From: Sneathiella sp. P13V-1
GTDB taxonomy: Bacteria > Pseudomonadota > Alphaproteobacteria > Sneathiellales > Sneathiellaceae
Assembly (NCBI RefSeq): GCF_015143595.1
Contig: NZ_WYEU01000004.1
Location: 124,001 to 188,000 of the forward strand
Direction: 5' to 3'
DNA length: 64,000 bases
The translations under genes and the position numbers were made by a program. This document shows positions 43,793 through 52,276 of the stretch, in pieces; position 1 is the first letter of the stretch, and each line of letters opens with the position of its first letter. A model generated the notes under the pieces. The model had not been told where the DNA came from and made no database searches. It saw only the letters and a program-made list of their open reading frames with translations.

Positions 43793-44110
43793 ATGCTGGC
43801 ACTAGATGAAATTAAAGTAGAGCTCGAAAAACGTAAGCTGATTTTGAACAAGCGTGTGAGTGAGATGGAAGCCGCACTTCGTTCTGAGCATAGTACAAAT
43901 TTTTCCGAACAGGCGCACGAGCGTGAAGATGAAGAGGTGATGGAGCGTCTTGAACAAGAAGCCCTTCAAGAGATTGAGGCGATCAATCATGCGCTCACAC
44001 GTATCGAAAACGATACTTATGGGGTTTGTTCCGTTTGTGGCGGTGATATTGGTGAGAAGCGCTTGAAGGTTCTGCCATATGCAGGTCTTTGCATTAGTTG
44101 TGCTGAATAA
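43793..44110 (+). CDS. TraR/DksA-type zinc finger protein
   Basis: The protein has 105 residues. An N-terminal coiled coil (EIKVELEKRKLILNKRVSEM) is followed by the C-terminal four-Cys zinc finger CSVCGGDIGEKRL...LCISC. It is shorter than E. coli DksA (151 residues) and lacks the DxxDxA motif at the coiled-coil tip; instead the tip contains EQAHEREDEEVMERLEQE. It could bind the RNA polymerase secondary channel like other DksA relatives, but the missing tip residues leave that open. AAGGTGAT precedes the ATG. An FNR-type box lies 80 bp upstream, and a terminator follows at 44133-44161. Confidence 0.9.
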   Translation: MLALDEIKVELEKRKLILNKRVSEMEAALRSEHSTNFSEQAHEREDEEVMERLEQEALQEIEAINHALTRIENDTYGVCSVCGGDIGEKRLKVLPYAGLCISCAE

Positions 44111-44132
44111 GAAGTAATTGAACTTCAATAAG

Positions 44133-44161
44133 AGCCGCGCCTTTTATGCGCGGCTTTTTTT
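44133..44161 (+). terminator. Intrinsic terminator after the DksA-like gene
   Basis: AGCCGCGC (44133-44140) pairs with GCGCGGCT (44148-44155) across a 7-nt loop and is followed by a run of T. Confidence 0.88.
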
Positions 44162-44256
44162 ATGCCTGCTTGGCGAAAGGTATCTTTTGTATCCAGCATC
44201 TTAGTGCTAGGTTTGCCTGCGAGTAAAATATGTAAGTCAGAAGGACTTGGAGTGGA

Positions 44257-45894
44257 ATGAAAACAGGTGGTCAACTGATTGTAGAATGCCTTGAAGCGCA
44301 GGGTGTTGATCGGGTTTTTTGTGTGCCGGGTGAGAGTTATCTCGCTGTTTTGGATGCGTTGCATGACAGTGACATAGAAACGGTTGTTGCCAAGCAAGAA
44401 GGCGGGGCCGCCATGATGGCAGAAGCTGACGGCAAGCTGACGGGACGTCCCGGCATTTGCATGGTGACACGGGGGCCAGGTGCGACAAACGCAGCGTCAG
44501 GTATTCATGTGGCGAAGCAGGATAGCGTCCCGATGATCATGTTCGTGGGACAAATTGGCCGCCGCATGAAAGGACGTGAAGCCTTTCAGGAGGTGGATTA
44601 TCGGCAGACATTTGGTGATCTTGCCAAATGGGTCGAAGAAATTGACCATGCAGACCGTATCCCCGAAGTAATTTCTCACGCTTATCATGTAGCCATGAGT
44701 GGTCGCCCAGGTCCTGTGGTGATTGCATTGCCGGAAGATATGCTCCGCGATGTGGCAGATGTAGAACCCGCACCTTATATTGAAGTGGCAGATCCTGCTC
44801 CAACTGAAGAGGCTATTGCCGGTGTTGTTGATCTTTTGAAAGAGGCTAAAAACCCTTTCCTTCTTTTAGGGGGAACGCGTTGGACAGAAGAAGATGTCGC
44901 AACAGTGCACAAGTTTGCAGAAGATTGGGGTCTGCCGGTCGGTTGTTCGTTCCGCCGTCAGCAGTTGTTTGACCATACGCATCCCAATTATGCGGGCGAC
45001 GTAGGTCTGGGCATCAATCCCGCGTTGAAGAGCCGGTTGGAAAATAGTGATCTGGTTATCCTTCTCGGTGCCCGTTTCTCTGAAAACCCAAGTCAGGGTT
45101 TCTCTTCCTTTGATATTCCGGTGCCCAAGCAAAATATCGTGCAAATCCACAGTGGTGCAGAAGAGCTTGGTCGTATCTACCGGGCCAATGTTTCTATCAA
45201 TGCCACACCAGGTACTTTCCTGAATGCAATGATGAAAGAGGCAACGCCTGAGGGGCGTGCTGTTGACCCAACCGTTCATGAAGAATATCTGGCTTGGACA
45301 TCTAATCCACCTAAGATTCCTGGCGATGTCCAGATGGGTGAAGTTATGAAGCACTTGATAAAGGTGCTGCCTGAAGATGCGATTATGGCAAATGGGGCAG
45401 GGAACTATGCCATTTGGTTGCATCGTTTTTGGCCATTCCGGAGTTTTGGCAGTCAACTGGCACCAACCTCTGGCTCTATGGGCTACGGTTTGCCAGCCGC
45501 CGTTGCAGGTGGTTTGCGTTGCCCGGATAAAGAAGTTTTCTGTTTTGCGGGTGATGGGTGTTTCCAGATGACCATGCAGGAATTTGGAACCGCCATGCAA
45601 TATAGATCCAAAGTCATTGTGCTGCTGATCGATAATGGCATCTATGGTACCATTCGAATGCATCAGGAAAGGGAGTATCCTTCCCGAATTTCCGGTACGG
45701 ATATTCTAAACCCGGATTTTGCGGCGTTGGCAAAGGCCTATGGGGCTCACGCAGAAACTGTTGTCAAAACCGAAGAGTTTCCCGCTGCGTTGGAGCGGGC
45801 GCGGAATTCGAAATTTGCTGCACTTATCCATATCAAGATTGATCCAGAAGCGATTTCCCCAACGGCAACTATCTCAGGCTTGAGAGGGAAATAA
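44257..45894 (+). CDS. Thiamine diphosphate-binding enzyme, acetolactate synthase-like
   Basis: The protein has 545 residues. All three TPP-enzyme domains are present. The N-terminal part has the catalytic Glu in KQEGGAAMMAEADGKLTGRP (about 48-67) and CVPGESYLAVLDAL. A central domain follows at about 190-330. The C-terminal TPP-binding motif is GDGCFQMTMQEFGTAMQYRS with NGIYGTIRMHQ (about 430-470). Relatives include acetolactate synthase, glyoxylate carboligase and sulfoacetaldehyde acetyltransferase. No regulatory small subunit or ilvC lies nearby, so an anabolic IlvB role is less likely. GGAG precedes the ATG, and a terminator follows. Confidence 0.9.
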   Translation: MKTGGQLIVECLEAQGVDRVFCVPGESYLAVLDALHDSDIETVVAKQEGGAAMMAEADGKLTGRPGICMVTRGPGATNAASGIHVAKQDSVPMIMFVGQIGRRMKGREAFQEVDYRQTFGDLAKWVEEIDHADRIPEVISHAYHVAMSGRPGPVVIALPEDMLRDVADVEPAPYIEVADPAPTEEAIAGVVDLLKEAKNPFLLLGGTRWTEEDVATVHKFAEDWGLPVGCSFRRQQLFDHTHPNYAGDVGLGINPALKSRLENSDLVILLGARFSENPSQGFSSFDIPVPKQNIVQIHSGAEELGRIYRANVSINATPGTFLNAMMKEATPEGRAVDPTVHEEYLAWTSNPPKIPGDVQMGEVMKHLIKVLPEDAIMANGAGNYAIWLHRFWPFRSFGSQLAPTSGSMGYGLPAAVAGGLRCPDKEVFCFAGDGCFQMTMQEFGTAMQYRSKVIVLLIDNGIYGTIRMHQEREYPSRISGTDILNPDFAALAKAYGAHAETVVKTEEFPAALERARNSKFAALIHIKIDPEAISPTATISGLRGK

Positions 45895-45914
45895 TCCTTT
45901 GTAAATAACGTTCT

Positions 45915-45946
45915 AAACCCTCGTGCGAAAGTGCGAGGGTTTTTTT
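45915..45946 (+). terminator. Intrinsic terminator after the TPP enzyme gene
   Basis: ACCCTCG and CGAGGGT, extended by AA/TT pairs and a GAAA-type inner loop, form a stable stem followed by T7. Confidence 0.87.
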
Positions 45947-45961
45947 ATTGGCAAAACCGTA

Positions 45962-46000
45962 TTGACAGCGGCAAATAAACTTTCTAACGTTTGTTAGAAA
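45962..46000 (+). promoter_or_regulatory. Promoter with overlapping palindromic operator for the carboxylase operon
   Basis: TTGACA at 45962-45967 is a perfect -35. A -10-like TAACGT lies 17 bp further on at 45985-45990. The perfect inverted repeat TTTCTAAC-GTTT-GTTAGAAA (45981-46000) covers that -10, so a bound protein would block transcription. The regulator is not encoded next door. TetR- or MerR-type regulators of branched-chain catabolism are candidates. Confidence 0.6.
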
Positions 46001-46067
46001 CAAAAATAAATAACAGGGAGCGGTCAACTAAGTTTGACCCGTGATCGACCAAAATGGTGGAGCTGAT

Positions 46068-47666
46068 ATGGCAGTAATAGAGAGTAAAATCGATCCGCAC
46101 TCAGATCAATTTGCCCATAATGCTGGCGCATTTGAAGAGTTGTTGGACGCTTGGCGGGAGCGCATGAGTGAAGCGGTGGGCGGAGGTCGTGAAGCGCTAG
46201 TTGAGCGTCATCACAAACGAGGTAAAATTCTCGTCCGAGATCGTATCGACCGAGTTATTGATCCAGGAACAGCTTTTTTGGAACTCTCTCCACTGGCGGC
46301 TTTCGGGCAGTATGGAAACGAGGTCCCGTCCGCAGGAATTGTGACAGGTATCGGAATTGTCTCCGGTACTCCTTGTATGTTTATTGCCAATGATGCCACG
46401 GTTAAGGGGGGATCCTTCTTCCATGAGACGGTGAAAAAGCATATCCGTGCCCAGGAAATTGCCTCTAATCATCGTTTGCCATGTCTGTATTTGGTGGATT
46501 GCGGTGGGGCGTACCTGCCGGAGCAGGATCGGGTTTTTCCTGACAGGGACCATTTCGGAAACACTTTCTATCGTCAGTGCCAGATGTCAGCTGAAGGCAT
46601 CCCTCAGATCTCTGTTGTTTTCGGTGGTTGTACGGCGGGCGGCGCTTATATCCCTTCGCTTTCTGATCAGGTGATCATGGTGAAGGATAATGCCCGCATT
46701 CATCTTGGTGGGCCTTCCATTGTAAAGGTCGCGATTAACGAAGAGGTCGATGGTGAAACGCTGGGCGGTGCGGAAATGCACAGCACCGTTTCGGGTGTGA
46801 GTGATCATTTGGCGGAAAATGAAGAGGAGGCGCTTGCACGTCTTCGTGACATTGTCGCCAATTTGAATATGGAGCGTATTGCGCCGCCGTTGGGTGAGGC
46901 TTTGCCCCCAAGACATAGTCCGGAAGAGCTGACAGGCGTCATCAATAGTGATCGTAAAATCCCTTACGATGTGCGTGAAGTCATCGCACGCCTTGTTGAC
47001 GATAGTGATTATCAGGAGTTTAAGCCTGCCTGGGGAGAGAGTCTGGTTTGCGGGTTTGCGAAAATTCATGGTTATCCCATTGGTGTCATTGGAAATAATG
47101 GCGCGCTTTTTTCAGATAGTTCTATGAAAGGGGCCCAGTTTATTCAGCTGTGCGATCAAAGAAATATTCCAATCCTGTTTTTACATAACATTACAGGCTT
47201 CATGGTTGGATCCGAAGCAGAGCGTGGCGGCATCGCGAAAAACAGCGCGAAAATGGTCTATGCCATGTCGACCGTTAAGGTGCCGCGCCTGTCTGTGATT
47301 ATTGGCGGATCCTACGGGGCCGGGAATTATGGCATGTGTGGTCGTGGTTTCAGGCCGGACTTCATGTTCGCTTGGCCAAATGCAGAACTTGCAACCATGT
47401 CAGCGGATATTGCGTCCAACGTGATGCTGGAGCTTCGCAGAGGCAAGCTGGATGGTAGTGCCGCGGCGCAAGAAGAGCTGAACGCACTGGAAAAATCGGT
47501 GCGGGATCAGTATGGCCGACAGAGCGATCCCTATTACGCGACGTCCAGATTGTGGGATGATGGAATAATTGCGCCGTCGCAGACACGGGACATTATGGGG
47601 CTTTGCCTTTCAATCATTCAATCAACACCTAATGTTGATCAGTATTCACCAGTCTATCGGATGTAA
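46068..47666 (+). CDS. Acyl-CoA carboxylase carboxyltransferase subunit (methylcrotonyl-/geranyl-CoA type)
   Basis: About 532 residues of the carboxyltransferase family. Motifs: DRVIDPGTAFLELSPLAAFG, NDATVKGGSFFHETVKKHIR, LVDCGGAYLPEQDRVFPDRD, HFGNTFYRQCQMSAEGIPQI, FGGCTAGGAYIPSLSDQVIM, and NITGFMVGSEAERGGIAKNS. The PDRDHFG stretch is typical of the methylcrotonyl-CoA/geranyl-CoA group. It transfers CO2 from carboxybiotin to an enoyl-CoA. The ATG at 46068 has GGAG six bases upstream; the GTG at 46041 has none. The biotin-carboxylase gene follows after 9 bp. I cannot tell leucine (methylcrotonyl) from terpenoid (geranyl) use. Confidence 0.93.
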   Translation: MAVIESKIDPHSDQFAHNAGAFEELLDAWRERMSEAVGGGREALVERHHKRGKILVRDRIDRVIDPGTAFLELSPLAAFGQYGNEVPSAGIVTGIGIVSGTPCMFIANDATVKGGSFFHETVKKHIRAQEIASNHRLPCLYLVDCGGAYLPEQDRVFPDRDHFGNTFYRQCQMSAEGIPQISVVFGGCTAGGAYIPSLSDQVIMVKDNARIHLGGPSIVKVAINEEVDGETLGGAEMHSTVSGVSDHLAENEEEALARLRDIVANLNMERIAPPLGEALPPRHSPEELTGVINSDRKIPYDVREVIARLVDDSDYQEFKPAWGESLVCGFAKIHGYPIGVIGNNGALFSDSSMKGAQFIQLCDQRNIPILFLHNITGFMVGSEAERGGIAKNSAKMVYAMSTVKVPRLSVIIGGSYGAGNYGMCGRGFRPDFMFAWPNAELATMSADIASNVMLELRRGKLDGSAAAQEELNALEKSVRDQYGRQSDPYYATSRLWDDGIIAPSQTRDIMGLCLSIIQSTPNVDQYSPVYRM

Positions 47667-47675
47667 GGGGGCGAT

Positions 47676-49688
47676 ATGTTTTTTGAAAGTGTATTAATCG
47701 CCAACCGCGCCGAAATTGCCTTACGCCTTATCCGGGCGGTTCAGTCATTGGGATTGGAGGCGATTGCCGTCTATTCGGAAGCGGATAAGAATGCCCCTCA
47801 TGTGAAGGCTGCAGACAAGTCGGTCCAATTGGGGAGAGGGGAAACCTCAGACAGTTACCTAAATATGGAAAAAATCCTTGATGCCGCAAATAGGAGCGGT
47901 GCAGGTGCCATACATCCGGGATATGGCTTCTTTTCTGAAAATGCGAATTTTGCCAAATCCTGTGAACAGGCTGGAATTGTCTTTATCGGACCGAAAGCGG
48001 AAATCATCGCTGATATGGGCTCTAAAATCGCAGCCAAAGAAAGAGCAATTGTTGCTGGGGTGCCCGTCGTCCCCGGGTATCAAGGCGGTGAACAGGATGA
48101 TGATCTTCTGATTGCTCATGCCGAGGAGATTGGTTTCCCACTCCTTGTCAAAGCTAGTGCTGGCGGCGGTGGGCGCGGGATGCGTGTCGTGAATGAAGCA
48201 GGAGAGCTGGCGGAACAGATTTCTCTCGCACGTCAGGAAGCAGCCGCAGCTTTTGGCGACCCTTCATTGTTGCTTGAAAAATATGTGCAAAAAGCACGTC
48301 ACATAGAAGTTCAGGTTTTGGGAGACAATCATGGCAACGTCATTCATTTGCTTGAGCGCGATTGTTCCATCCAGCGGAACCATCAGAAACTGATCGAGGA
48401 AGCGCCAGCTGCAGATTTCCCGTCTGACGTTCGGGAGAGGATGTTGACCTCTGCCGCTGAACTTGCAAAATCAATAGGCTATAACAGCGCTGGAACTGTG
48501 GAATATATTTATGATCCTGAAACCCAGGATTTTTATTTCCTGGAAATGAACACTCGCCTTCAGGTGGAGCATCCAGTTACCGAAGCCATTACCGGTATCG
48601 ATTTGGCCCAGTGGCAAATTCGGATTGCCAATGGTGAAGAGCTCTCTATTACTCAGGAAGAAATCAAATCTGACGGATGGGCGATAGAAGCGCGTGTTGC
48701 GGCAGAAAACCCAGAAGAGGGATACCTGCCGCAAACTGGATTGGTGCATACCTATCTAGAGCCATCAGGTATCGGCGTGCGTATTGATAGTGGTATTTCA
48801 GAAGGTGTCGCTGTTTCTCATTACTATGACAGTATGCTCTCTAAAGTAATCGTGCATGGTCGAAACAGGGATGATGCAATTGCGAAACTAAGCAGAGCAT
48901 TAAGTCAGTACCGGATTGCAGGTGTAGGGACAAATATCACTTTCCTTTCTTCAATTTTGAAATCGGAAGAGTTCGTAAAATCAAACCATTATACATCATT
49001 CTTAAAAGATAAGTTTGAAGGAAGCTGGCAAGGTGTGAAAGTAAGTGATGAGGTGCGACTGATCGCGTGCCTTGGTAATCATCTTTCCAACACACGGAAA
49101 AATACTGGTTCAGTATGGGGACGTCTTGAAGGATGGCGCGTGACCAAGCCTGCAGGCCGAAATCCCGTGAGCTATTACTTTGTTGTTGAGGAAGGAAGCG
49201 CTCCTAAAAGGCTCGAGATTACCGAAACTGATAGCAGTTACTGTCTGAAAATGGGAGATGAAGCACAGTCTGAATTGATCCTCATATCTTTGGACGCATC
49301 ATCGATTACAGTTGATAGCGACGGCATGAATATCACTTATCCTTTGAGGCATAATGATGGGCTGACAACTGTTTTTGAAGGGGCGCTTTCTACGTCAGTT
49401 AAACTCCTGTCGCCGGAAGAGGTGCTTCTGGGTATCCAAGGGGACATTGGCAGCGGCGGGAATACCGTGCAATCCCCCATGCCGGGATTGATTGTGGAAA
49501 TACTGGTTAAGCCTGGTGATGCAGTTAAAAAAGGCGATACGGTTATCGTTCTGGAAGCGATGAAACTGATGCAAAAGCTCACCGCATCTACGGACGGTAC
49601 CATTTCTGAAATTTATTGTCATGAGGGTGACACACCTGAAAAAGGCTCGCTGCTCGTTACTATCGAACCTGATAAACCTGAAGAATAA
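47676..49688 (+). CDS. Biotin carboxylase/biotin carrier subunit of acyl-CoA carboxylase
   Basis: The protein has 670 residues. The biotin carboxylase part (about 1-450) has KASAGGGGRGMRVVNEAGEL (ATP-grasp), HIEVQVLGDNHGNVIHLLER, RDCSIQRNHQKLIEEAPA and FLEMNTRLQVEHPVTEAITG. A linker leads to the C-terminal carrier domain (about 595-668) with PMPGLIVEILVKPGDAVKKG and the biotinylation site EAMKLMQ. It carboxylates its own biotin with ATP and bicarbonate. It works with the carboxyltransferase encoded 9 bp upstream, and the acyl-CoA dehydrogenase gene starts 14 bp downstream. Biotin transport genes follow in the same direction. Confidence 0.95.
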   Translation: MFFESVLIANRAEIALRLIRAVQSLGLEAIAVYSEADKNAPHVKAADKSVQLGRGETSDSYLNMEKILDAANRSGAGAIHPGYGFFSENANFAKSCEQAGIVFIGPKAEIIADMGSKIAAKERAIVAGVPVVPGYQGGEQDDDLLIAHAEEIGFPLLVKASAGGGGRGMRVVNEAGELAEQISLARQEAAAAFGDPSLLLEKYVQKARHIEVQVLGDNHGNVIHLLERDCSIQRNHQKLIEEAPAADFPSDVRERMLTSAAELAKSIGYNSAGTVEYIYDPETQDFYFLEMNTRLQVEHPVTEAITGIDLAQWQIRIANGEELSITQEEIKSDGWAIEARVAAENPEEGYLPQTGLVHTYLEPSGIGVRIDSGISEGVAVSHYYDSMLSKVIVHGRNRDDAIAKLSRALSQYRIAGVGTNITFLSSILKSEEFVKSNHYTSFLKDKFEGSWQGVKVSDEVRLIACLGNHLSNTRKNTGSVWGRLEGWRVTKPAGRNPVSYYFVVEEGSAPKRLEITETDSSYCLKMGDEAQSELILISLDASSITVDSDGMNITYPLRHNDGLTTVFEGALSTSVKLLSPEEVLLGIQGDIGSGGNTVQSPMPGLIVEILVKPGDAVKKGDTVIVLEAMKLMQKLTASTDGTISEIYCHEGDTPEKGSLLVTIEPDKPEE

Positions 49689-49702
49689 GCTGAGAAAATA
49701 AC

Positions 49703-50848
49703 ATGGAAAAAAGTATCTATTTTAGTGAAGAGCACCACATGCTGCGGGAGCAAATCGCGCGCTTTGTGCAGGAAAAAGTGATGCCAAACGGCGACCTTTG
49801 GGAAGCCGATGGAATGGTGCCGCGTAATGTTCTAAAGGAAATGGGGGATCTCGGCTTCTTCGGTATTCAGTATTCTTCGGAATATGGTGGGGCGGAGATG
49901 AGCGTTCTGGGTTCTGTTGTCTTGGCGGAGGAGCTTGCAAAATCCACTTATGGCGGTTTTGCTGTCACGGCTTTGGTTCATACCGACATGGCGTCACCAC
50001 ATCTTTATAATGCAGGTAACTCAGATCAGCTGTCTGAATATATGCCAGATATTATTGCAGGTGATAAAATCACAGCGGTTGCAGTGACGGAGCCAGATGC
50101 AGGATCAGATGTTGCGGGTATGAAAACACGCGCTGTTCAGGATGGCGACTATTGGGTACTGAACGGCAGTAAAATGTTCATTACGAATGGTGTGCATGGC
50201 GATCTGTATTTCGTGGCGGCGAAGACAGACACGTCTGCAAAAGGGTCACGCGGGGTGACGATTTTCATTGTTGAGAAAGGTACCGAAGGTTTCAGCGTCG
50301 GGCGTAAACTCAACAAAATGGGCTGGCTTTCCTCTGATACCGCTGAGCTCGTGTTTGAAGATGTCAGAATACACAAAGACTACATTCTGGGTGAAGTGAA
50401 TAAAGGTTTCTACGCCATTATGAAAAACTTCCAGAATGAGCGGACAGTCCTTGGGGCACAGGCCATGGGGGAAGCTGACAAGGCGCTTGAGCTGACACTG
50501 GATTATGTGAAAAACCGTAAAGCCTTTGGTCAAACTTTGTGGGATAAGCAAGCTATTCGCCAGCGCCTCTCGAAACTTCAAGCTGAAGTCGCGGCTGGTA
50601 AGCAACTTTTATATCATTCTGCGTGGCTTGATAGCTTGGGGCAGGACTGTGTGAAAGAGGTATCCATGGTGAAGGCTTACTGCGGTGAACTTGTAAATCG
50701 CGTGATGTATGAGTGTCAGCAGTTCCATGGTGGTTTTGGGTATATGCGTGAAGCCCCCATTGAACGTATGGTTCGTGATGCCCGTATTCAGTCTATCGGT
50801 GGTGGCGCAACTGAGGTCATGCTGGAAGAAATCGCTAAGCGTTCATAA
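49703..50848 (+). CDS. Acyl-CoA dehydrogenase
   Basis: The protein has 381 residues, full length. Motifs: MGDLGFFGIQYSSEYGGAEM, VTEPDAGSDVAGMKTRAVQD (FAD and substrate), LNGSKMFITNGVHGDLYFVA, RTVLGAQAMGEADKALELTL, and the C-terminal QFHGGFGYMREAPIERMVRD, then IQSIGGGATEVMLEEIA. It oxidises an acyl-CoA to the enoyl-CoA and passes electrons to ETF. It is the third gene of the carboxylase operon, so it may make the enoyl-CoA that the carboxylase uses (isovaleryl- or citronellyl-CoA are the classic examples). The other liu/atu genes are absent from the window. Confidence 0.93.
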   Translation: MEKSIYFSEEHHMLREQIARFVQEKVMPNGDLWEADGMVPRNVLKEMGDLGFFGIQYSSEYGGAEMSVLGSVVLAEELAKSTYGGFAVTALVHTDMASPHLYNAGNSDQLSEYMPDIIAGDKITAVAVTEPDAGSDVAGMKTRAVQDGDYWVLNGSKMFITNGVHGDLYFVAAKTDTSAKGSRGVTIFIVEKGTEGFSVGRKLNKMGWLSSDTAELVFEDVRIHKDYILGEVNKGFYAIMKNFQNERTVLGAQAMGEADKALELTLDYVKNRKAFGQTLWDKQAIRQRLSKLQAEVAAGKQLLYHSAWLDSLGQDCVKEVSMVKAYCGELVNRVMYECQQFHGGFGYMREAPIERMVRDARIQSIGGGATEVMLEEIAKRS

Positions 50849-51024
50849 GGAAGGGGTTTTATGCGCGGAAAACGATTTACCAGCCAAAAACTGTAGTTTT
50901 CTGCGGATCTTTGGTCTTTTAATCTGAATGGGTCTTCTATATTAAAGGCTGGACAATTAGGGGAGCTGCTTTTAAAAGCTAAACCTAACGACTGTTTTGT
51001 AAATATGTGGAAGACCTTTTCGAT

Positions 51025-51573
51025 ATGACGATCAAGGATATTGTATTTATTGCCCTATTTGCGGCTTTAACTGCGGCTCTTTCTATTGTTCCCCCGGTTA
51101 ATGTTCCGGTGATCAATGTTCCAATTACGGCGCAGACATTTGGTGTAATGCTTGCCGGTGGTGTGCTTGGTGCGCGCCGTGGTGCTCTTTCTATGATTTT
51201 GTTCCTGGCTTTGGTGGCGGTTGGTCTCCCATTCCTGTCCGGTGGTCGTGGTGGCGCCGGTGTCTTCATGGGTGCAAGTGGTGGTTTCCTTATTGGTTGG
51301 GTAATTGCAGCCTTTGTCATTGGTTACATGGTCGAAAGATCATGGGAGAAACTGAACTTCGTAACCGCCATGACGAGCAGTGTCGTTGGTGGTATCTTAA
51401 TCCTTTACGCGATCGGTATTCCGTGGATTGCTGTAGTTGCAGGTATTTCCATTGATAAAGCGGCTCTTTCTGCAATTGCCTATGTTCCAGGTGATTTGGT
51501 GAAAGCAGGTCTGGCCTCTATCATTATGATTCAGGTGAAACGCGCTTACCCGCTGATTTCTGTTAAAGCCTAA
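51025..51573 (+). CDS. bioY: Biotin transporter substrate-binding component BioY
   Basis: About 182 residues, with six hydrophobic segments. BioY signatures are VNVPVINVPITAQTFGVMLA (biotin-binding region), GARRGALSMILFLALVAVGL and PFLSGGRGGAGVFMGASGGF, and the later YVPGDLVKAGLASIIMIQV. It binds biotin in the membrane as the S component of an ECF transporter. The ATG at 51025 gives the usual N-terminus; a GTG at 51007 is possible. bioM starts 22 bp downstream. There is a 176-bp gap from the acyl-CoA dehydrogenase and no terminator in it, so it may be in the same transcript. I see no BioR-type site. Confidence 0.95.
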   Translation: MTIKDIVFIALFAALTAALSIVPPVNVPVINVPITAQTFGVMLAGGVLGARRGALSMILFLALVAVGLPFLSGGRGGAGVFMGASGGFLIGWVIAAFVIGYMVERSWEKLNFVTAMTSSVVGGILILYAIGIPWIAVVAGISIDKAALSAIAYVPGDLVKAGLASIIMIQVKRAYPLISVKA

Positions 51574-51595
51574 GTGCTTTTAAAGGCGGCCTTCA

Positions 51596-52276
51596 ATGAT
51601 TTCATTAAAGTCGGTAAAGGTTGCCTTCGAAGGGCGGACTGTCCTTGAAGATATTAATCTGGACATCAACGAAAAACGTGTTGGTGTCATCGGGTGGAAT
51701 GGGTCGGGCAAAAGTACTTTTGCCCGGCTTTTAAATGGCCTGCAAACGCCGACCGCTGGCTCAGTCACCATTGACGGTGCCGATACCGCAAAAGCGGGCG
51801 GGCATGTCCGGCGAAAAGTCGGTTTTGTGTTTCAGAACCCAGATAATCAGATTGTATATCCCGTCGTCGAAGAGGACCTGGAGTTTGGTCTCAGAAACCT
51901 CAATATTTCCAAAGAAGAGCGAAAGCGCCGTATTGACGAGATTTTTCAGCAATACGGACTTGATCATCTTCGCAGCAGAATGACCCACCGTTTAAGCGGA
52001 GGTGAAAAACAGATGATCGCCTTGATGGGGGTATTGGTCATGCATCCGGAAATTATTGTGCTGGATGAGCCGACAACACTTTTGGATCTGAAGAATAAAC
52101 ATAACCTTTTATCCGTTTTGCATGAGCTGCCTCAGCAGATCGTTATGGTAACTCATGACCTTGAATTGCTGAGTGATTTTGATCGTGTTCTGTTTTTTCA
52201 TGATGGGAAGCTTTATGCGGATGGCGAACCTGAAGAAGTTATCGCAACCTACAGAAAAGTGAGTGGCGTATGCTGA
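51596..52276 (+). CDS. bioM: Biotin transporter ATP-binding subunit BioM
   Basis: The protein has 226 residues of the CbiO/ECF ATPase type. Walker A is GWNGSGKSTFARLL, the Q-loop is VFQNPDNQIV, the signature is HRLSGGEKQMIALM, Walker B is IIVLDEPTTLLDL, and the switch is VTHDLELLS. It drives BioYMN uptake with ATP. Its end overlaps the bioN start by 7 bp. ECF modules of this kind are dedicated when, as here, a single S-component gene sits beside the A and T genes. Confidence 0.96.
   Translation: MISLKSVKVAFEGRTVLEDINLDINEKRVGVIGWNGSGKSTFARLLNGLQTPTAGSVTIDGADTAKAGGHVRRKVGFVFQNPDNQIVYPVVEEDLEFGLRNLNISKEERKRRIDEIFQQYGLDHLRSRMTHRLSGGEKQMIALMGVLVMHPEIIVLDEPTTLLDLKNKHNLLSVLHELPQQIVMVTHDLELLSDFDRVLFFHDGKLYADGEPEEVIATYRKVSGVC

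Noticed and set aside
44257-45894. Biosynthetic acetolactate synthase (ilvB)
   Set aside because: There is no small subunit, ilvC or attenuator nearby, and many catabolic TPP enzymes share the same motifs.
50861-50896. Eleven-codon open frame with a good AAGGAAGGGG ribosome site after the acyl-CoA dehydrogenase
   Set aside because: Too short to claim as a gene and without any conserved feature; it may be a leftover of a lost gene start or chance.
50968-50979. GCTTTTAAAAGC palindrome upstream of bioY, considered as a BioR-type operator
   Set aside because: It does not match the BioR consensus (TTATMKATAA), and short AT palindromes are common in this spacer.
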